DNA from: Trichomonas vaginalis G3
Taxonomy: Eukaryota > Parabasalia > Trichomonadida > Trichomonadidae
Reading direction: 5' to 3'
DNA length: 64,000 nucleotides
Assembly (NCBI RefSeq): GCF_026262505.1
Contig: NC_067206.1
Coordinates: 35,355,896 to 35,419,895, forward strand
A model generated the notes under the pieces. It searched no databases. It was not told where the DNA came from and was given only the letters and a program-made list of their open reading frames with translations. The translations under genes were made by a program, and so were the position numbers. Positions 10,284 through 20,062 of the stretch are shown here, one piece after another. Positions within the stretch are counted from its first letter, which is position 1. Every line of letters starts with the position of its first letter.

Positions 10284-10949
10284 TTACTCACAATATTTTT
10301 GTACAAAACAATCCCAAGCTTTTAACTTCTTTTCTGCAGCTTCTAATGCTATCTTAGCGAGTTCATATTCTCTAAATTCTCTCTTTAAATTTTCTTGTTC
10401 CCATTGGTCTAGTTCGTATGGAGAATCTCTATAACCATAACATAACTCACGTTCATGTTCTAATTGTTTTTCGCACATTTTTCCAACTTCTTCTTCAAAC
10501 AAAGGTTTAGCATTCTCTACTGTATCTTCAAGTTCTTCTTCATCTAATTTCTCATGAACTTTCTTGTCTATGGAGTCCATAATATCTTTGACATAAAATG
10601 CATACTTTACAGAGCACCATTCAGCAACAAAATGAACGAGGTCAGGATGTATGTAAATACCTTTGAATTCATTTATAACACCCTTAGTAAGCTCATAAAA
10701 TGCTTGTTTTGAGGTCGAGCCACTTTTGGCTCCACCGTATTCGTTCATCCAAAACTCAAGAATTTCCTGTATTTTAGCACTATTGAGAAATCTGTTTAAA
10801 TGGTTTAACTTTCCTGCTTCTCTTGCCATCTTTGTTGCATTAATGTAACCATCCTTGTCTCTACGTAAGACTTCAATACCGTTATAAGTGCCTTTTGTGA
10901 ATGTTTCGCCATTAGATTTGTTAGTGAATGTTTTTGCTTCGACTGACAT
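10284..10949 (-). CDS. KilA-N domain DNA-binding protein
   Basis: A protein of about 221 residues. The KilA-N fold covers about residues 10-125: GIEVLRRDKDGYINATKMAR near the start, then IYIHPDLVHFVAEWC and FYVKDIMDSI. The C-terminal half is an acidic and basic coiled coil (KKVHEKLDEEELEDTVENAK). KilA-N proteins bind DNA in large DNA viruses and phages; a regulatory role here is inference. I chose the ATG at 10,949 rather than the in-frame one at 10,967. The stretch TTTTGTATGTAAGAACAG between them is conserved before the related gene in element B, where it is not coding. The 3' end of this gene is duplicated at about 11,150-11,245. Confidence 0.85.
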   Translation of the reverse strand: MSVEAKTFTNKSNGETFTKGTYNGIEVLRRDKDGYINATKMAREAGKLNHLNRFLNSAKIQEILEFWMNEYGGAKSGSTSKQAFYELTKGVINEFKGIYIHPDLVHFVAEWCSVKYAFYVKDIMDSIDKKVHEKLDEEELEDTVENAKPLFEEEVGKMCEKQLEHERELCYGYRDSPYELDQWEQENLKREFREYELAKIALEAAEKKLKAWDCFVQKYCE

Positions 10950-11012
10950 TTCTGTTCTTACATACAAAATAAAAAAATAAAAATAATTTTAAAACTAACT
11001 TTATTTTTGGGT

Positions 11013-11245
11013 CATTTACACTCATTTCGATGAAGTCATGACAAATCATTTTCTGTGTTGTTGTCTAAATGTCATGTTGTCACATTTTTTCAGAGAAGTT
11101 AAATGACCTGGTGACCTGGTGACCTGGTGACCCCTTCAGTTCTTCAAAAATAATTAATTATTGAATAACCTAAATCATTTACTCACAATATTTTTGTACA
11201 AAACGACCCCAAGCTTTTAACTTCTTTTCTGTAGTTCATCCATTA
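11013..11245 (-). repeat. Shared intergenic block, 117-bp unit and copy of the KilA-N gene end
   Basis: GGGTCATTTACACTCATTTC near 11,020 recurs, as its complement, in repeat regions of element B. One 117-bp unit follows at about 11,056-11,168. Then comes a copy of the last 80 bases or so of the KilA-N gene (compare 10,265-10,340). The array unit and a gene end were therefore duplicated together. Confidence 0.75.
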
Positions 11246-11302
11246 CTTCATTACCTAATTAATTACAGACATAAAATATATTTAGTTCATTCGGTAAGCC
11301 TA

Positions 11303-11315
11303 AACCCTTTGGGTT
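11303..11315 (+). repeat. Mini-hairpin beside fibre gene stop
   Basis: AACCC-TTT-GGGTT, a perfect 5-bp stem with a 3-base loop, lies just past the fibre gene stop. It could act as a 3'-end signal. Confidence 0.5.
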
Positions 11316-11323
11316 AAGTGTGT

Positions 11324-12952
11324 TCATTGAACTCTATACCATGCGAATACAGTCATAAATGGCGGCATGTATTCTTTACTTTGTCCCGTTGTTTGTGTAT
11401 ATCCTGAAACGAAATGTGTATGGTTTCCTTCTCCCTGTGTGTCACTCCAGTAACAATTTATGGCAAACTTAACGTCGTCTTTAACATCATATCCTTTACC
11501 TTTTGTCATTCCTGACCAATCCCAATATCTATGCTTATGCCAACCTGCTTGAGATGTGCTTAAATCTATGTAGTGACTATGTGCAGGTAAATTTTCACCT
11601 GAAATCGTTTTACTTCCCCCTGTTTCCTTTGAAGAGTTTGCACAATACAAAAACCTGTCAACTATTTGTTCCCATGCACCAACACCAAACATTACTTGAG
11701 GACCTCTTGCATCCATAGATGTATAAATAGAACCTACTGGGTTCATTAAATCAAACATATGAGATATTATAGGATTGTCTCTTTTGAACTTAAAATATAG
11801 TGTAACTATTTCAGGTTTCTTCTGGTTTGTGTCAGAATATTTTTTATAATATAATCTTATGTTTTCAGGGTAGGTAAAATCTTGACTATAATATTTATTT
11901 CTGTCATCTGTATAATAATATACTATTCTCGTTTTTTCTATTGCATTATATCTTTTATATCTATAATAATCTAAATATAATGTTAACTTTTGTTCATCTA
12001 CATGTGGTGTTCTGACATCATCTCCATAGTCATAATAATATGGTGCTGGAGCTGGGTCAGGCAATGTCATATCTGCCATTTCATAAACTCTTAAATATTT
12101 CTTTTGTTCGTCTCCATATAAGTTTAAGTAACAGTTGTTGTCTAATGGAACTTTAACTTGTGTGTCATCATTCTTTTTATAACTTACATACATTTCATTG
12201 TTATTTTTCGGAATGAGTTTATACCGTATACCATTTCTTAAGGAGTGTACAAACTCCCATCTAAAATATTTATTTTCTTCATTGACAGAAAAGTCGCCAA
12301 CAATAGTTTCAATATTTTTTGTTCCTATCAAACTTTGGTATATTTCGTTAACATATTCCTTATCTGCTTTCTTCCCTAACTCATCATTAACATATGTTTT
12401 ATCCGCTTTAAGGTCTAAACATCCTGAAACCCATCCTGTATCAGCTTTAGTTTTTAAAATCTTTGATGTCCATTCATGATACCATTTAACCATTTCTTTA
12501 ATTTCATTATCTTTTTCATCCACATATTCCTTATCTGTCCTCTTCCCTAACTCACTATCCACATATTCCTTATCTGCTTTCTCCATTATGTCATTTAGGA
12601 AACCTTTTATGAATTCCTCATTTAAATTAAATCTTCCAATCTTCAAAACTTTAGGAAATGCATTTAATGCGTAATATCTCTGTTCTTCTGGTGGAATTGA
12701 TGTTATATCATCCGTTATTCCTTTAATTTTTGAATTCATAAATAAAATTTCTTTTATATTTGATATCACTGCACCACCTTTGCAAACGAATTCGAAATGT
12801 TCATTTTTCAATACTATCTCCAAATCTCCATATTTCAACCTTTGCGTTTGTTCTGCCGTCTTTGAATTATATGCATATATGGCGTATGTAATGGTCTGAG
12901 GGACCTGGGTGCTTTGTGCCTTAAGTTGTTGTGGTTGCTGTTGTTTAATCAT
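11324..12952 (-). CDS. Fibre-like protein with phage baseplate/collar-type C-terminal domain
   Basis: A 542-residue frame that looks whole. The N-terminus is Gln-rich. The middle (about 130-210) has repeated ADKxYVDxELGKK-type segments, the pattern of trimeric phage tail-fibre shafts. The last 140 residues (NPVGSIYTSMD, GAWEQIVDRFLYC, GGSKTISGENLPAHSHYIDL, GNHTHFVSGYTQTTG, MPPFMTVFAWYRV) match the C-terminal domain of phage baseplate/short-tail-fibre proteins. Inferred role: a receptor-binding fibre on the capsid vertex. A related gene with the same end (AWYRIA) lies in element B. Phage-like tips are not part of the usual Polinton list, so this domain was probably acquired by transfer. Confidence 0.85.
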   Translation of the reverse strand: MIKQQQPQQLKAQSTQVPQTITYAIYAYNSKTAEQTQRLKYGDLEIVLKNEHFEFVCKGGAVISNIKEILFMNSKIKGITDDITSIPPEEQRYYALNAFPKVLKIGRFNLNEEFIKGFLNDIMEKADKEYVDSELGKRTDKEYVDEKDNEIKEMVKWYHEWTSKILKTKADTGWVSGCLDLKADKTYVNDELGKKADKEYVNEIYQSLIGTKNIETIVGDFSVNEENKYFRWEFVHSLRNGIRYKLIPKNNNEMYVSYKKNDDTQVKVPLDNNCYLNLYGDEQKKYLRVYEMADMTLPDPAPAPYYYDYGDDVRTPHVDEQKLTLYLDYYRYKRYNAIEKTRIVYYYTDDRNKYYSQDFTYPENIRLYYKKYSDTNQKKPEIVTLYFKFKRDNPIISHMFDLMNPVGSIYTSMDARGPQVMFGVGAWEQIVDRFLYCANSSKETGGSKTISGENLPAHSHYIDLSTSQAGWHKHRYWDWSGMTKGKGYDVKDDVKFAINCYWSDTQGEGNHTHFVSGYTQTTGQSKEYMPPFMTVFAWYRVQ

Positions 12953-12976
12953 TTATTATGATTTAAAAATAAATAT

Positions 12977-13687
12977 TTAATCCGTTATCTCATCACCTAT
13001 TTTTTCTATTTGAAATTGCCATAATATTTCATTCATGAATTCTAAATCACAATCAAATAGGTCAGTTACTCTAAATTTAATATTTGATAAATCTTTTGAA
13101 TGAAGAATAAATGAATTCCCGGATAATTGAAACGGATATGATAAAGAAAATGTGTTTAAGTTGATGGATAAAATGTTTTGTATTGATGGGTAAGAGTTAG
13201 GGTCTAATGTTTGATGTGAAAATCTCATTGGGGTATTAACTTTATCACATTTGATTAAAATGAAATTGGAACCAGTGTCAGAATACAAAACATCCCCAAC
13301 ATCTTTTTCAAAATTTAATATCCCCAACAATGAACGAAGATGAGGAGTACAAAATTTAATTTTCAGCGGAAATTTAATAAGGTTATTTATTTCATCAAGT
13401 TCAAAAAGTTTATCAGGTTTTGATTTAAAATTTTCTTCATACCATACGATAAATGATTCATTTAAATAACTTAAAATCATGTTAATATCCCATTTCGTTA
13501 TCACATTATTTATATACATATCATACGTTTTTTCATGGTCATCTTTAATAAATGATATATAATCTGAAGGGTCTAAAAGAATGGGATTAAATTTACCACT
13601 CACAGAAACGAGAGTAACATTATAAATTCCGCTAACTGTTAAATTTAATTCACAGTTATTATTCGAAATAATATTGATAATTGACAT
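12977..13687 (-). CDS. Element A virion-type protein, penton-like family (putative)
   Basis: A 236-residue frame directly upstream of the fibre gene, 24 bases away on the same strand. It is strand-rich with few charged runs. Near its C-terminus the pattern LSNIKFRVTDLFDCDLEFM corresponds to LKDMQFRLVDFQGEPVEL in the element C protein (61,794-62,570) and to LANINLTLVDANFVPVKL in element B. Three copies next to capsid-module genes suggest a conserved structural protein, perhaps a minor capsid or penton-like protein. That assignment is inference from context and the beta-rich look. Confidence 0.55.
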   Translation of the reverse strand: MSIINIISNNNCELNLTVSGIYNVTLVSVSGKFNPILLDPSDYISFIKDDHEKTYDMYINNVITKWDINMILSYLNESFIVWYEENFKSKPDKLFELDEINNLIKFPLKIKFCTPHLRSLLGILNFEKDVGDVLYSDTGSNFILIKCDKVNTPMRFSHQTLDPNSYPSIQNILSINLNTFSLSYPFQLSGNSFILHSKDLSNIKFRVTDLFDCDLEFMNEILWQFQIEKIGDEITD

Positions 13688-13831
13688 TTTTATTACGATT
13701 AAAAATATGGTAAAGCGTTATTTTCCAGTGATAAATAAAACTAGATAAGATTACCTCAAGAATTCATAAATTCAACGAATAAGAAATTCATTCATGTTAT
13801 AAATTTTAGTGTTTTCAGAAAATATGAGTCA

Positions 13832-14185
13832 ATGTCATATTCATCAACAGGTTATATTTCACTTCATTCAAATTTAGTTCAATCAAACCCATATAATGAC
13901 CATTTCATAAGATTTTCAGATGGTATTAAAAATGTAATTGATAGATTAAAATATGAACAGATTGACAATATCGAATTTTTGGAATTTTGGTTTAAATATC
14001 CTGATGGAAAAAAGATTGAAGTTAAAGATAAAGCTGATACTATAACAAAAACAATTACAATGACCGATCCGGATAGTGGGGAACAAAAAGAAATAAAACA
14101 AACGATAGAAACTGGTGAAAGGTCAATTATTATTGATTATGATTCAAAGGATTATTATTCGATAATGTTAATGCTTGAATATTAA
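13832..14185 (+). CDS. Element A hypothetical protein
   Basis: A 117-residue frame on the forward strand within a reverse-strand block, ending in a 4-base overlap with the convergent gene. It begins MSYSSTGYISLHSNLVQ and ends DYDSKDYYSIMLMLEY, with a lysine- and threonine-rich middle. I recognise no family and found no clear relative in elements B or C. Confidence 0.5.
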   Translation: MSYSSTGYISLHSNLVQSNPYNDHFIRFSDGIKNVIDRLKYEQIDNIEFLEFWFKYPDGKKIEVKDKADTITKTITMTDPDSGEQKEIKQTIETGERSIIIDYDSKDYYSIMLMLEY

Positions 14186-14880
14186 ATAGCCTTAACAAAG
14201 AATTTTTCAAGTGATATTTTATATTCATCAACTATTTTATTATAAATATCATTATATGTTAAATGAAGTTCAGTTGTTGTTCCGTTCTTTGATATCTTAA
14301 TTGTGCTAATATCCTTTATAGGATTTATTTTTGCAACTGTTCCGCAGCATGAAACCTCATCATCTATGAAAAATTGAATCTTAACGTCTGAATCTTGAAC
14401 ATCACAAAGAATGGCGATAATGTGAATTAATGATTCATAAGGTAAAATAATTAAACCAGATTGGTCAATTAAATTTATTATTGAATCATAATTATTAATT
14501 ATTATATCACGGTAAATTTTCATTAATTCTGAATTAATGTCTATTTTATATGGCGCATTGCGACTGGAATCGTAGATTCCTGGGTTCTCGATGTTTGATG
14601 AAAGAGGCGGGGGGTATGTTGGATAAGTGGGAATTTCAACGGGTTCTTTACCGGGTTCAGATAAAATGATTGGGTCTCCATCTTCTTTATTTTGCTCCTC
14701 CTCCTTTTTCGGTAAGTCACGAGTTAATAAATTTGGTTGAGTTGCTGACCTTGTTAATTCAGGGCTAACATTAACTTTAACATTTTGAATAATTCGTGAT
14801 TTATCATCATTTACGTTATAACCAACGTAATCTCTGCTTTTGCGTTTGTGTTCTTTTGACTTGTGAAACGTCTTCTCATT
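14182..14880 (-). CDS. Conserved Cys-Cys-Gly family protein, element A copy
   Basis: The 113 C-terminal residues follow an ATG at 14,523, but the frame stays open upstream to about 14,880. That part is a proline-rich, disordered region (PVEIPTYPTYPPPLSS), as in the element C relative. The conserved core is a leucine/isoleucine-rich helix, then FIDDEVSCCGTVAKI, then beta-rich sequence ending in EYKISLEKFFV. The copies in element B (DIACCGVSYNV) and element C (EIECCGQTPPF) share the CCG block and the closing FKY/LKY...LCLKY pattern. Function unknown; conservation across three elements implies a core role. Confidence 0.6.
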   Translation of the reverse strand, partial: NEKTFHKSKEHKRKSRDYVGYNVNDDKSRIIQNVKVNVSPELTRSATQPNLLTRDLPKKEEEQNKEDGDPIILSEPGKEPVEIPTYPTYPPPLSSNIENPGIYDSSRNAPYKIDINSELMKIYRDIIINNYDSIINLIDQSGLIILPYESLIHIIAILCDVQDSDVKIQFFIDDEVSCCGTVAKINPIKDISTIKISKNGTTTELHLTYNDIYNKIVDEYKISLEKFFVKAI

Positions 14881-14933
14881 TATAATTGAATAAAAAAAAG
14901 AAAAATATATTTTAAAGTTTTATTTAGTTGTTA

Positions 14934-15865
14934 CGGTAATATCCCAAGGTTCATCATTGTTTGCTTATACTTTCTTTGTAACTGCACCAATTATGTTATT
15001 GATATTGCTTTGAGTTTCTTCCAGTCTTATTTTATCATTTACAATATCTTTAATCATTTCATTACATGCATTCTTAAAACCATCTGATTTTCTAATTTAC
15101 GTCTATCACTTTCTTTAATTAAATCAAGTTATAACCTTGTTGAGAATAAAGTGGTTTCTTTATCAATTCCTTGAACGCTTCTGAAAGTGAAGATGAAGAA
15201 ATTCTTGCCACTTGAATTGGTTTAAATTCTGCTTTCATTGCTTCTTTCTGTTCATTGAACACTGGATCGAATAAAGCAACTTTAAAGAATTTCTTAGCTG
15301 GAATTTCAGGTCTCAAATTTGCATATTGACCATCAAACTGATTAACATATCGTGGTAATCCATCCGGTCCCTCTTCAACAGCATTTAATTTTTCATTGAA
15401 ATAAGAATATGGAATAAGATGGTATGAATACATTGGACCATTTTCACCTTCTCCAATGTATTGTTTAACAGCTTTTCCATTTTCATCAAATTGCATAGGA
15501 TAACATTCATTATATGCTTTACGTTTAGGATAATCAGATACAGTTAATTTATAACCATTTATGACTTTAATATTACCTTGACCATCAGTAACGAAAACTT
15601 CATTTATACCATCAGGTTTTCCATTTGGTCCTGTAATGTCTGCTTCATGTGCTTCCCAATTTGGACCATGACGTTTGGCATATGCTTGAGCTTCTGGTAA
15701 TGTTAAAACGTTTCTCATTTGTTTAACATCTTTTTGAAGACCAGCAACAATATGAACTAATTCTTTCATTCCATCTGGAACTTTCATAGTTCTATTATAA
15801 TATGCACCCTTTTTGTTTGTCCCTTGTTTTAATGGAACCTGTAGAAGATTTGCTATTTCTGTCAT
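14934..15865 (-). pseudogene. Element A virion-type hypothetical protein (broken)
   Basis: The larger part encodes 248 residues beginning [20 protein letters not shown], with a glycine-rich, hydrophilic middle ([35 protein letters not shown]) and [15 protein letters not shown] near its end. Coding-like sequence with a helical pattern continues to about 14,934 in other frames, so the gene is broken, about twice. It sits between the Cys-Cys-Gly gene and the packaging ATPase, in the structural module. I do not recognise the family. It could be a capsid-associated or scaffold protein. Confidence 0.5.
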
Positions 15866-15905
15866 GTTTAATTATAAATAAAAAATAAAAATTAATTATA
15901 AAAAG

Positions 15906-16720
15906 TTAATCAAATTTAACACCTCCTTTATTTAAATCAACTATTATTTTTCCATGTTCACCTAATTGTTGATATTGTGTGTAAAGTTCATTAATGCTCA
16001 TTGGTAAATTCACTTGATAAAGCATAACGTTCAACTGTTGACGACTAAACCCACTGAAAATGAAAAGTGTTGATAGATTTGATTTAATGTTTGTGCTTAA
16101 TGCTTTGAAGTATTGAACAGCCATGAAGAATGAACACTGAATGTGTCGACATTGAGTTAATAACTGATTAAAATATGATTTCTCATTAGTTATTAGTTTT
16201 GATTTCACGGCATCATCTAGAAAAATTAGTGAATGCAAAATTCTCTATCAAAATTTGAAATAGAAAGTGTTTCAAATAATTCATCCCGTTGTTTATCAAT
16301 AATTTTATCCTCTAATCCTTGCTTCTTGATTGTATTATATAATTCTTTATACATTAAAAAGTTTTTTAAATAATCTTCTGCTTCTTCTTGTGATAAATAA
16401 ATAATTGGAATTTTGATTAAATGCTTTAAAGATTCAAATGTATCATCTGAAGGTGAACCTGAACGGTTGATATAAATTAACACATGTGAATGAGGGGAAG
16501 TGTTAGCAATAATGATAATTTGTTTTAATATCGTTAATGTTTTACCTTTATTTTGTTTACCAATTGCTGCAGTGATTGAATTTAAGTAACATTCAGAATA
16601 TGGAATTTTCATTAATTTTTCCTTAGATAGAGCATTTCTATTATCACTCAATGCTTCATTAATCATATCATCTACGTATGTATTATATACATCTGTTAAT
16701 TCTTCAGAATTGAAATCCAT
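15906..16720 (-). pseudogene. A32-like DNA-packaging ATPase, element A (broken)
   Basis: The Walker A region (AAIGKQNKGKTLTILKQ), the Walker B region (HSLIFLDDA) and the following CSFFMAVQYFKAL...LFIFSGFSRQQL block are the signature of the FtsK/HerA-type packaging ATPases found in Polintons and nucleocytoplasmic large DNA viruses. The gene has about one break. Known role: pumping the element genome into capsids. It sits directly upstream of the virion-type gene and downstream of the capsid gene on the same strand. Relatives are at 44,655 and 59,646. Confidence 0.85.
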
Positions 16721-16744
16721 TTAATCAAAAATAAATTTATAATT

Positions 16745-18384
16745 TTAAACATTTCTATTCATCAATATTTCATCATATGAACTTCTATACTGTGGTGGTG
16801 TACCTGTTGGATGATATTTCAAACCTTCGTCCGGTGTCCATGTCCAATACGTAGTCCTAGTAAACCAAACCTGAGGAGGATTTGTCACTTTTGAACAGTA
16901 AGTGTCATTTTCACCTTGAATGATTGGATAAGCTTTCACTTGTACTGTAACTTGTGAGTTGAAAGTTTCTAATCCATCAAAGAATATACCCGCTCCATCA
17001 CGTTGAACTGGAATAGTGCATAAGAATGAAGTTTGGTCTTTCCATGTTCTAGCTAATGGCGTGCCATTATCATCATTCAGTGGTCTAGTTAATGAGTCCT
17101 CGTATTCTTCTGTGCATTCATTCACTCCATCTAAATCAGAAGCTTGAAGCATACGTGTAAAGAATATGTCACCCACTGTGGTCATCGCTTGATCGGGGAA
17201 GTTTCTGGAATCTATAGTGACCTGAAGACCTCGAAGCATTGGATTTCTAAAACTGTTCTTTGCATTGCATTCTTCGGAAATGTTAACACAACATCTGTAA
17301 CATTATGAAGAGCGTATGAGAAATCTGAGCTAATACCTTCAGGAGTGATGCAACCTCCATTTAGTGAACGAACGTCAATATGTTGAGCTGGAATCATGAA
17401 TGGATCTTCCTTACTAAATAAACGTGGTATTGCTTTAACTGATTCTTCAATTAAACCGTATCCTGGTGTAATGCATTTATCCTCTAAAACTTCCATCTTT
17501 GTGCATGAAATAATAACGTCATCAACTGTTGCGTCAGCAGATGTAGCGGCTAAGCTTGTAATTAATTTGGTAGGAAGTCCGATTTGTTGGAATTTGCGAT
17601 CATATTTATAAACATGATTCATAATCTTTTCATAATTTTCATCAGTTATCTTTTCATAAACGTAATTTTGTAAATCAGCAACTCTTAACGGGTCAACCTG
17701 ACAAAATACTAAAGTATCCCTGAAAACATAATATTTAAGAATGATTTACCAAATGATTTAGGATAATCATCGAACGCCTGAAATGCTAACAAATCGTTTA
17801 CCGGAATAATCATATCAAAAGTGATATCAACTTCTTCATTTGCTTTCTTGAAAACTTCTGAAGGGTCAATATATTTACACACATACTGAGTTATCATATT
17901 TTTGAACATTATTATATAACGAATGAACAAACTTTTTAACTTTCCTTTCCGATTTTGGTTTATATGTTGCAAATGCGAAAGATTCACGGGCGCAATCCAT
18001 TTGAAGATAACCGGCATCACCTCTTTCGGTTTCTACTTCTAATTGTTTAAAGCTTTGATTTGATGATTTGTAACCAACGAATAAACGCATGCATTTAAAA
18101 GCGGCATCACATGTGAAAGCTTTATTTGAAACTAGAGTTGCTTTAACTTTGCGTTTAATATATGTGTCACCTAATTGGTTCACATCATGAGCTGGATTTG
18201 TAATTCTTAAATGAGTTTGTTTATCATCAAAATATGGAGTATCAGAGTCATAGCATGAACTTTCAAGTTCTCTATAATATCTTCTACCATCATTCTTTGC
18301 GAATATTTCATTTATCTTTTCGAATGAATGAAATACATTTCCATTAATTGGTTTAGTGTTTGGCACCAAATAGTTAGTCGTCAT
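16745..18384 (-). pseudogene. Polinton major capsid protein, element A (broken)
   Basis: The blocks LVSNKAFTCDAAFKCMRLFV, MIIPVNDLLAFQAFDDYPKS, RGLQVTIDSRNFPDQAMTTV and VWFTRTTYWTWTPDEGL are characteristic of trichomonad Polinton double-jelly-roll capsid proteins. The span and gene position (next to the packaging ATPase) agree. The gene is broken in about three places. Known role: the pseudo-hexameric shell protein of the virus-like particle. The start at 18,384 follows the shared AT-rich leader (ATTTTTTATTTAATAATAA). Confidence 0.85.
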
Positions 18385-18453
18385 TTATTATTAAATAAAA
18401 AATCAAAATTAAAAGATGAAAATGAATTTTTAATTTTAATGAAATAATCAACT

Positions 18454-18669
18454 ATGGCTGCAGGTATATTTAAGAAACTGTGGGATAAAGTAAAAAGAGG
18501 AGCGCATAAAGTTTGGGAAACAATGAAGAAAGGAGCAAATTGGATATTTAAGAATAAAGAAGCAATTAGTGACGTTGCTGAATCAATAACACCAAAAGCC
18601 ACCCCAATAAGAGAAATATTAAATAAAGGAGAAAAAGTTTATCAAAGACTACAACCGATACTAAGATAA
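18454..18669 (+). CDS. Small amphipathic virion-type protein, element A copy 1
   Basis: 71 residues beginning MAAGIFKKLWDKVKRGAHKV. The amphipathic, tryptophan- and lysine-rich N-terminus is shared with the oppositely oriented gene at 18,694-18,930 and resembles genes at 52,891 and 56,357. Such sequences recall adenovirus protein VI or mu-type cores that lyse membranes or bind DNA. The comparison is by character only, so the function is inference. Confidence 0.55.
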   Translation: MAAGIFKKLWDKVKRGAHKVWETMKKGANWIFKNKEAISDVAESITPKATPIREILNKGEKVYQRLQPILR

Positions 18670-18693
18670 AAATAATATTTATTTATTTTTACA

Positions 18694-18930
18694 CTATCTA
18701 CCTCCTATTTTATTAAGTATTCCTTCAGCTATTCCACCAATTGCGTTACCTGCTTGTGCTCCCATCGCTGGATTACCTGCTTTTGTACCTAATACTCCAC
18801 CTATGATAGTTCCTGCCGTTTTCGCTACTGGTGCCAAAAAGTTTGCAACAGGTTTAATAACCTTTTTATAAACCCAACCCGCAGCTTTCTTAATTCCATC
18901 CCATAATTTTTTAAAGAATCCTGCCGCCAT
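18694..18930 (-). CDS. Small amphipathic glycine-rich virion-type protein, element A copy 2
   Basis: 78 residues. An amphipathic N-terminus (MAAGFFKKLWDGIKKAAGWV) is followed by a glycine/alanine-rich hydrophobic part (TIIGGVLGTKAGNPAMGAQA) that could insert in membranes. It ends NKIGGR, and an IxGG-like motif of this sort resembles adenain-type protease sites. It is a paralogue of the convergent gene at 18,454. Inferred role: membrane entry or internal capsid protein. Confidence 0.55.
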   Translation of the reverse strand: MAAGFFKKLWDGIKKAAGWVYKKVIKPVANFLAPVAKTAGTIIGGVLGTKAGNPAMGAQAGNAIGGIAEGILNKIGGR

Positions 18931-18996
18931 TTCTGATTTAATATTAATTAAAAAATATATTTCATCACTTATATTCTAATTTTTATTTAATGATAA

Positions 18997-19365
18997 ATGA
19001 AACCGATTTTAAAAATAAATGAAACAGAGGAGGAAGAAATAAATGAAAGTGAAGATGTTCAACAAAAAATAAACGTTGTTAAACCAATTACTGAAATAAA
19101 AATTTTTTCATCTGTTGAAGAATTTAATGACTATTATGCTAATAATAAAAAATTATTTGAAGAATTGACAACATGTAAATTGAATAAAATGTTTAAAGTT
19201 GATGGATTCAAAATTTCAAAAATAAAAGGGGTGATTAGTTTGAAATCTATTCCTCAATCAAGAATCACCTCATTAATGAAAATAGATGATTTAACAAAAA
19301 GAATAGAAATTATTGAAGAAAGAATGAATCAAATAATTGATTTCATAAATTCAAATAATCATTAG
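18997..19365 (+). CDS. Element A hypothetical coiled-coil protein
   Basis: 122 residues beginning MKPILKINETEEEEINESED, with an acidic N-terminus and a C-terminal coiled coil (DDLTKRIEIIEERMNQIIDF). The leader TTTTTATTTAATGATAA precedes the ATG. It is the last gene before the proposed right end of element A. Family unknown. Confidence 0.5.
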   Translation: MKPILKINETEEEEINESEDVQQKINVVKPITEIKIFSSVEEFNDYYANNKKLFEELTTCKLNKMFKVDGFKISKIKGVISLKSIPQSRITSLMKIDDLTKRIEIIEERMNQIIDFINSNNH

Positions 19366-19881
19366 TTTCAATTTATTTTTAAAGTTTATTTTACTCATTC
19401 ATGACTCCATTGATTCCAATCAGGATTTAAACAATGTTTAATTATTGAATAACCTGACATCATCTATATATATATATAGCTTCTTTTATGTATGAAATCA
19501 AAAACGTAAGAATAAAAACCGTAAGAATCATACATTTTTTACTTCATATGTTAAAAAAATGATACAAAATCGTTCAATATTGTATGAATTCTTACGTTTA
19601 CAAAAAAAGTCACACAACCCTTCCACATATACTACTAAGTGAGGGTGAAAGTGAAGTGAAAAAGTAAGATATTTTTTGTTGAAATAATCATAGTTGTACA
19701 ATTTTGAAACTATATTTAAAGCTATAAATTTAATAAATTCAAAAACAAAAATTGTTTATTCTTATTAATAAATTTATATTAATTAATATTTGAACAACCC
19801 GTAATTAAAATTGAATTCCTCTTAAAATTTAATCCATACGTTAATTTTTAATTTGCTCGGCGAATGCCGAGCTTCCCTACT
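19366..19881. other. Right-terminal noncoding region of element A
   Basis: No credible gene. It holds a 15-bp piece of the 117-bp unit (AATTATTGAATAACC, about 19,441), an AT microsatellite, an imperfect inverted repeat (CGTAAGAATCATACA near 19,516; TGTATGAATTCTTACG near 19,583) and the terminal hairpin GCTCGGC-GAAT-GCCGAGC (19,855-19,872) followed by TTCCCTACT. The end at 19,881 is proposed from the AGTRGGG start shared with element B. Confidence 0.45.
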
Positions 19882-20062
19882 TCTCTTGTCATTCCTTCAA
19901 AAACTCTAATCTCATCGCACTTACAAACATCATGATTTGATGTATTGTCGAGAAATCTTAGACTTGTTTGTCATTTGATGATAGCATTTGAAAGTCATCT
20001 CGAAAATCGATTAACAAGACAATTTCCCAAACATCTACATACAAGTAGATGATGGTAAACCC

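Larger units (their letters stand above)
1..19881. mobile_element. Polinton/Maverick element A (left end outside window)
   Basis: Seen: protein-primed-type PolB, retroviral-type integrase, A32-like packaging ATPase and a double-jelly-roll-type capsid protein lie together with KilA-N, prim-pol/helicase and fibre genes. This set is diagnostic of Polintons. The right end is proposed at 19,881, where the complementary strand begins AGTAGGG followed by a 7-bp GC hairpin; the left end of element B also begins AGTGGGG plus a GC hairpin. The element is a mosaic of whole genes (integrase, helicase, KilA-N, fibre) and broken ones (PolB, ATPase, capsid and one more), with roughly eight breaks in all. 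It is therefore a recently decayed copy rather than an ancient one. The boundary is inference; the element identity is firm. Confidence 0.85.

Noticed and set aside
10949-10967. GTATGTAAGAACAG before KilA-N genes as a trichomonad intron
   Set aside because: It has intron-like ends but only 14 bases, far shorter than known trichomonad introns (about 23 or more), and lacks the ACTAAC branch block.
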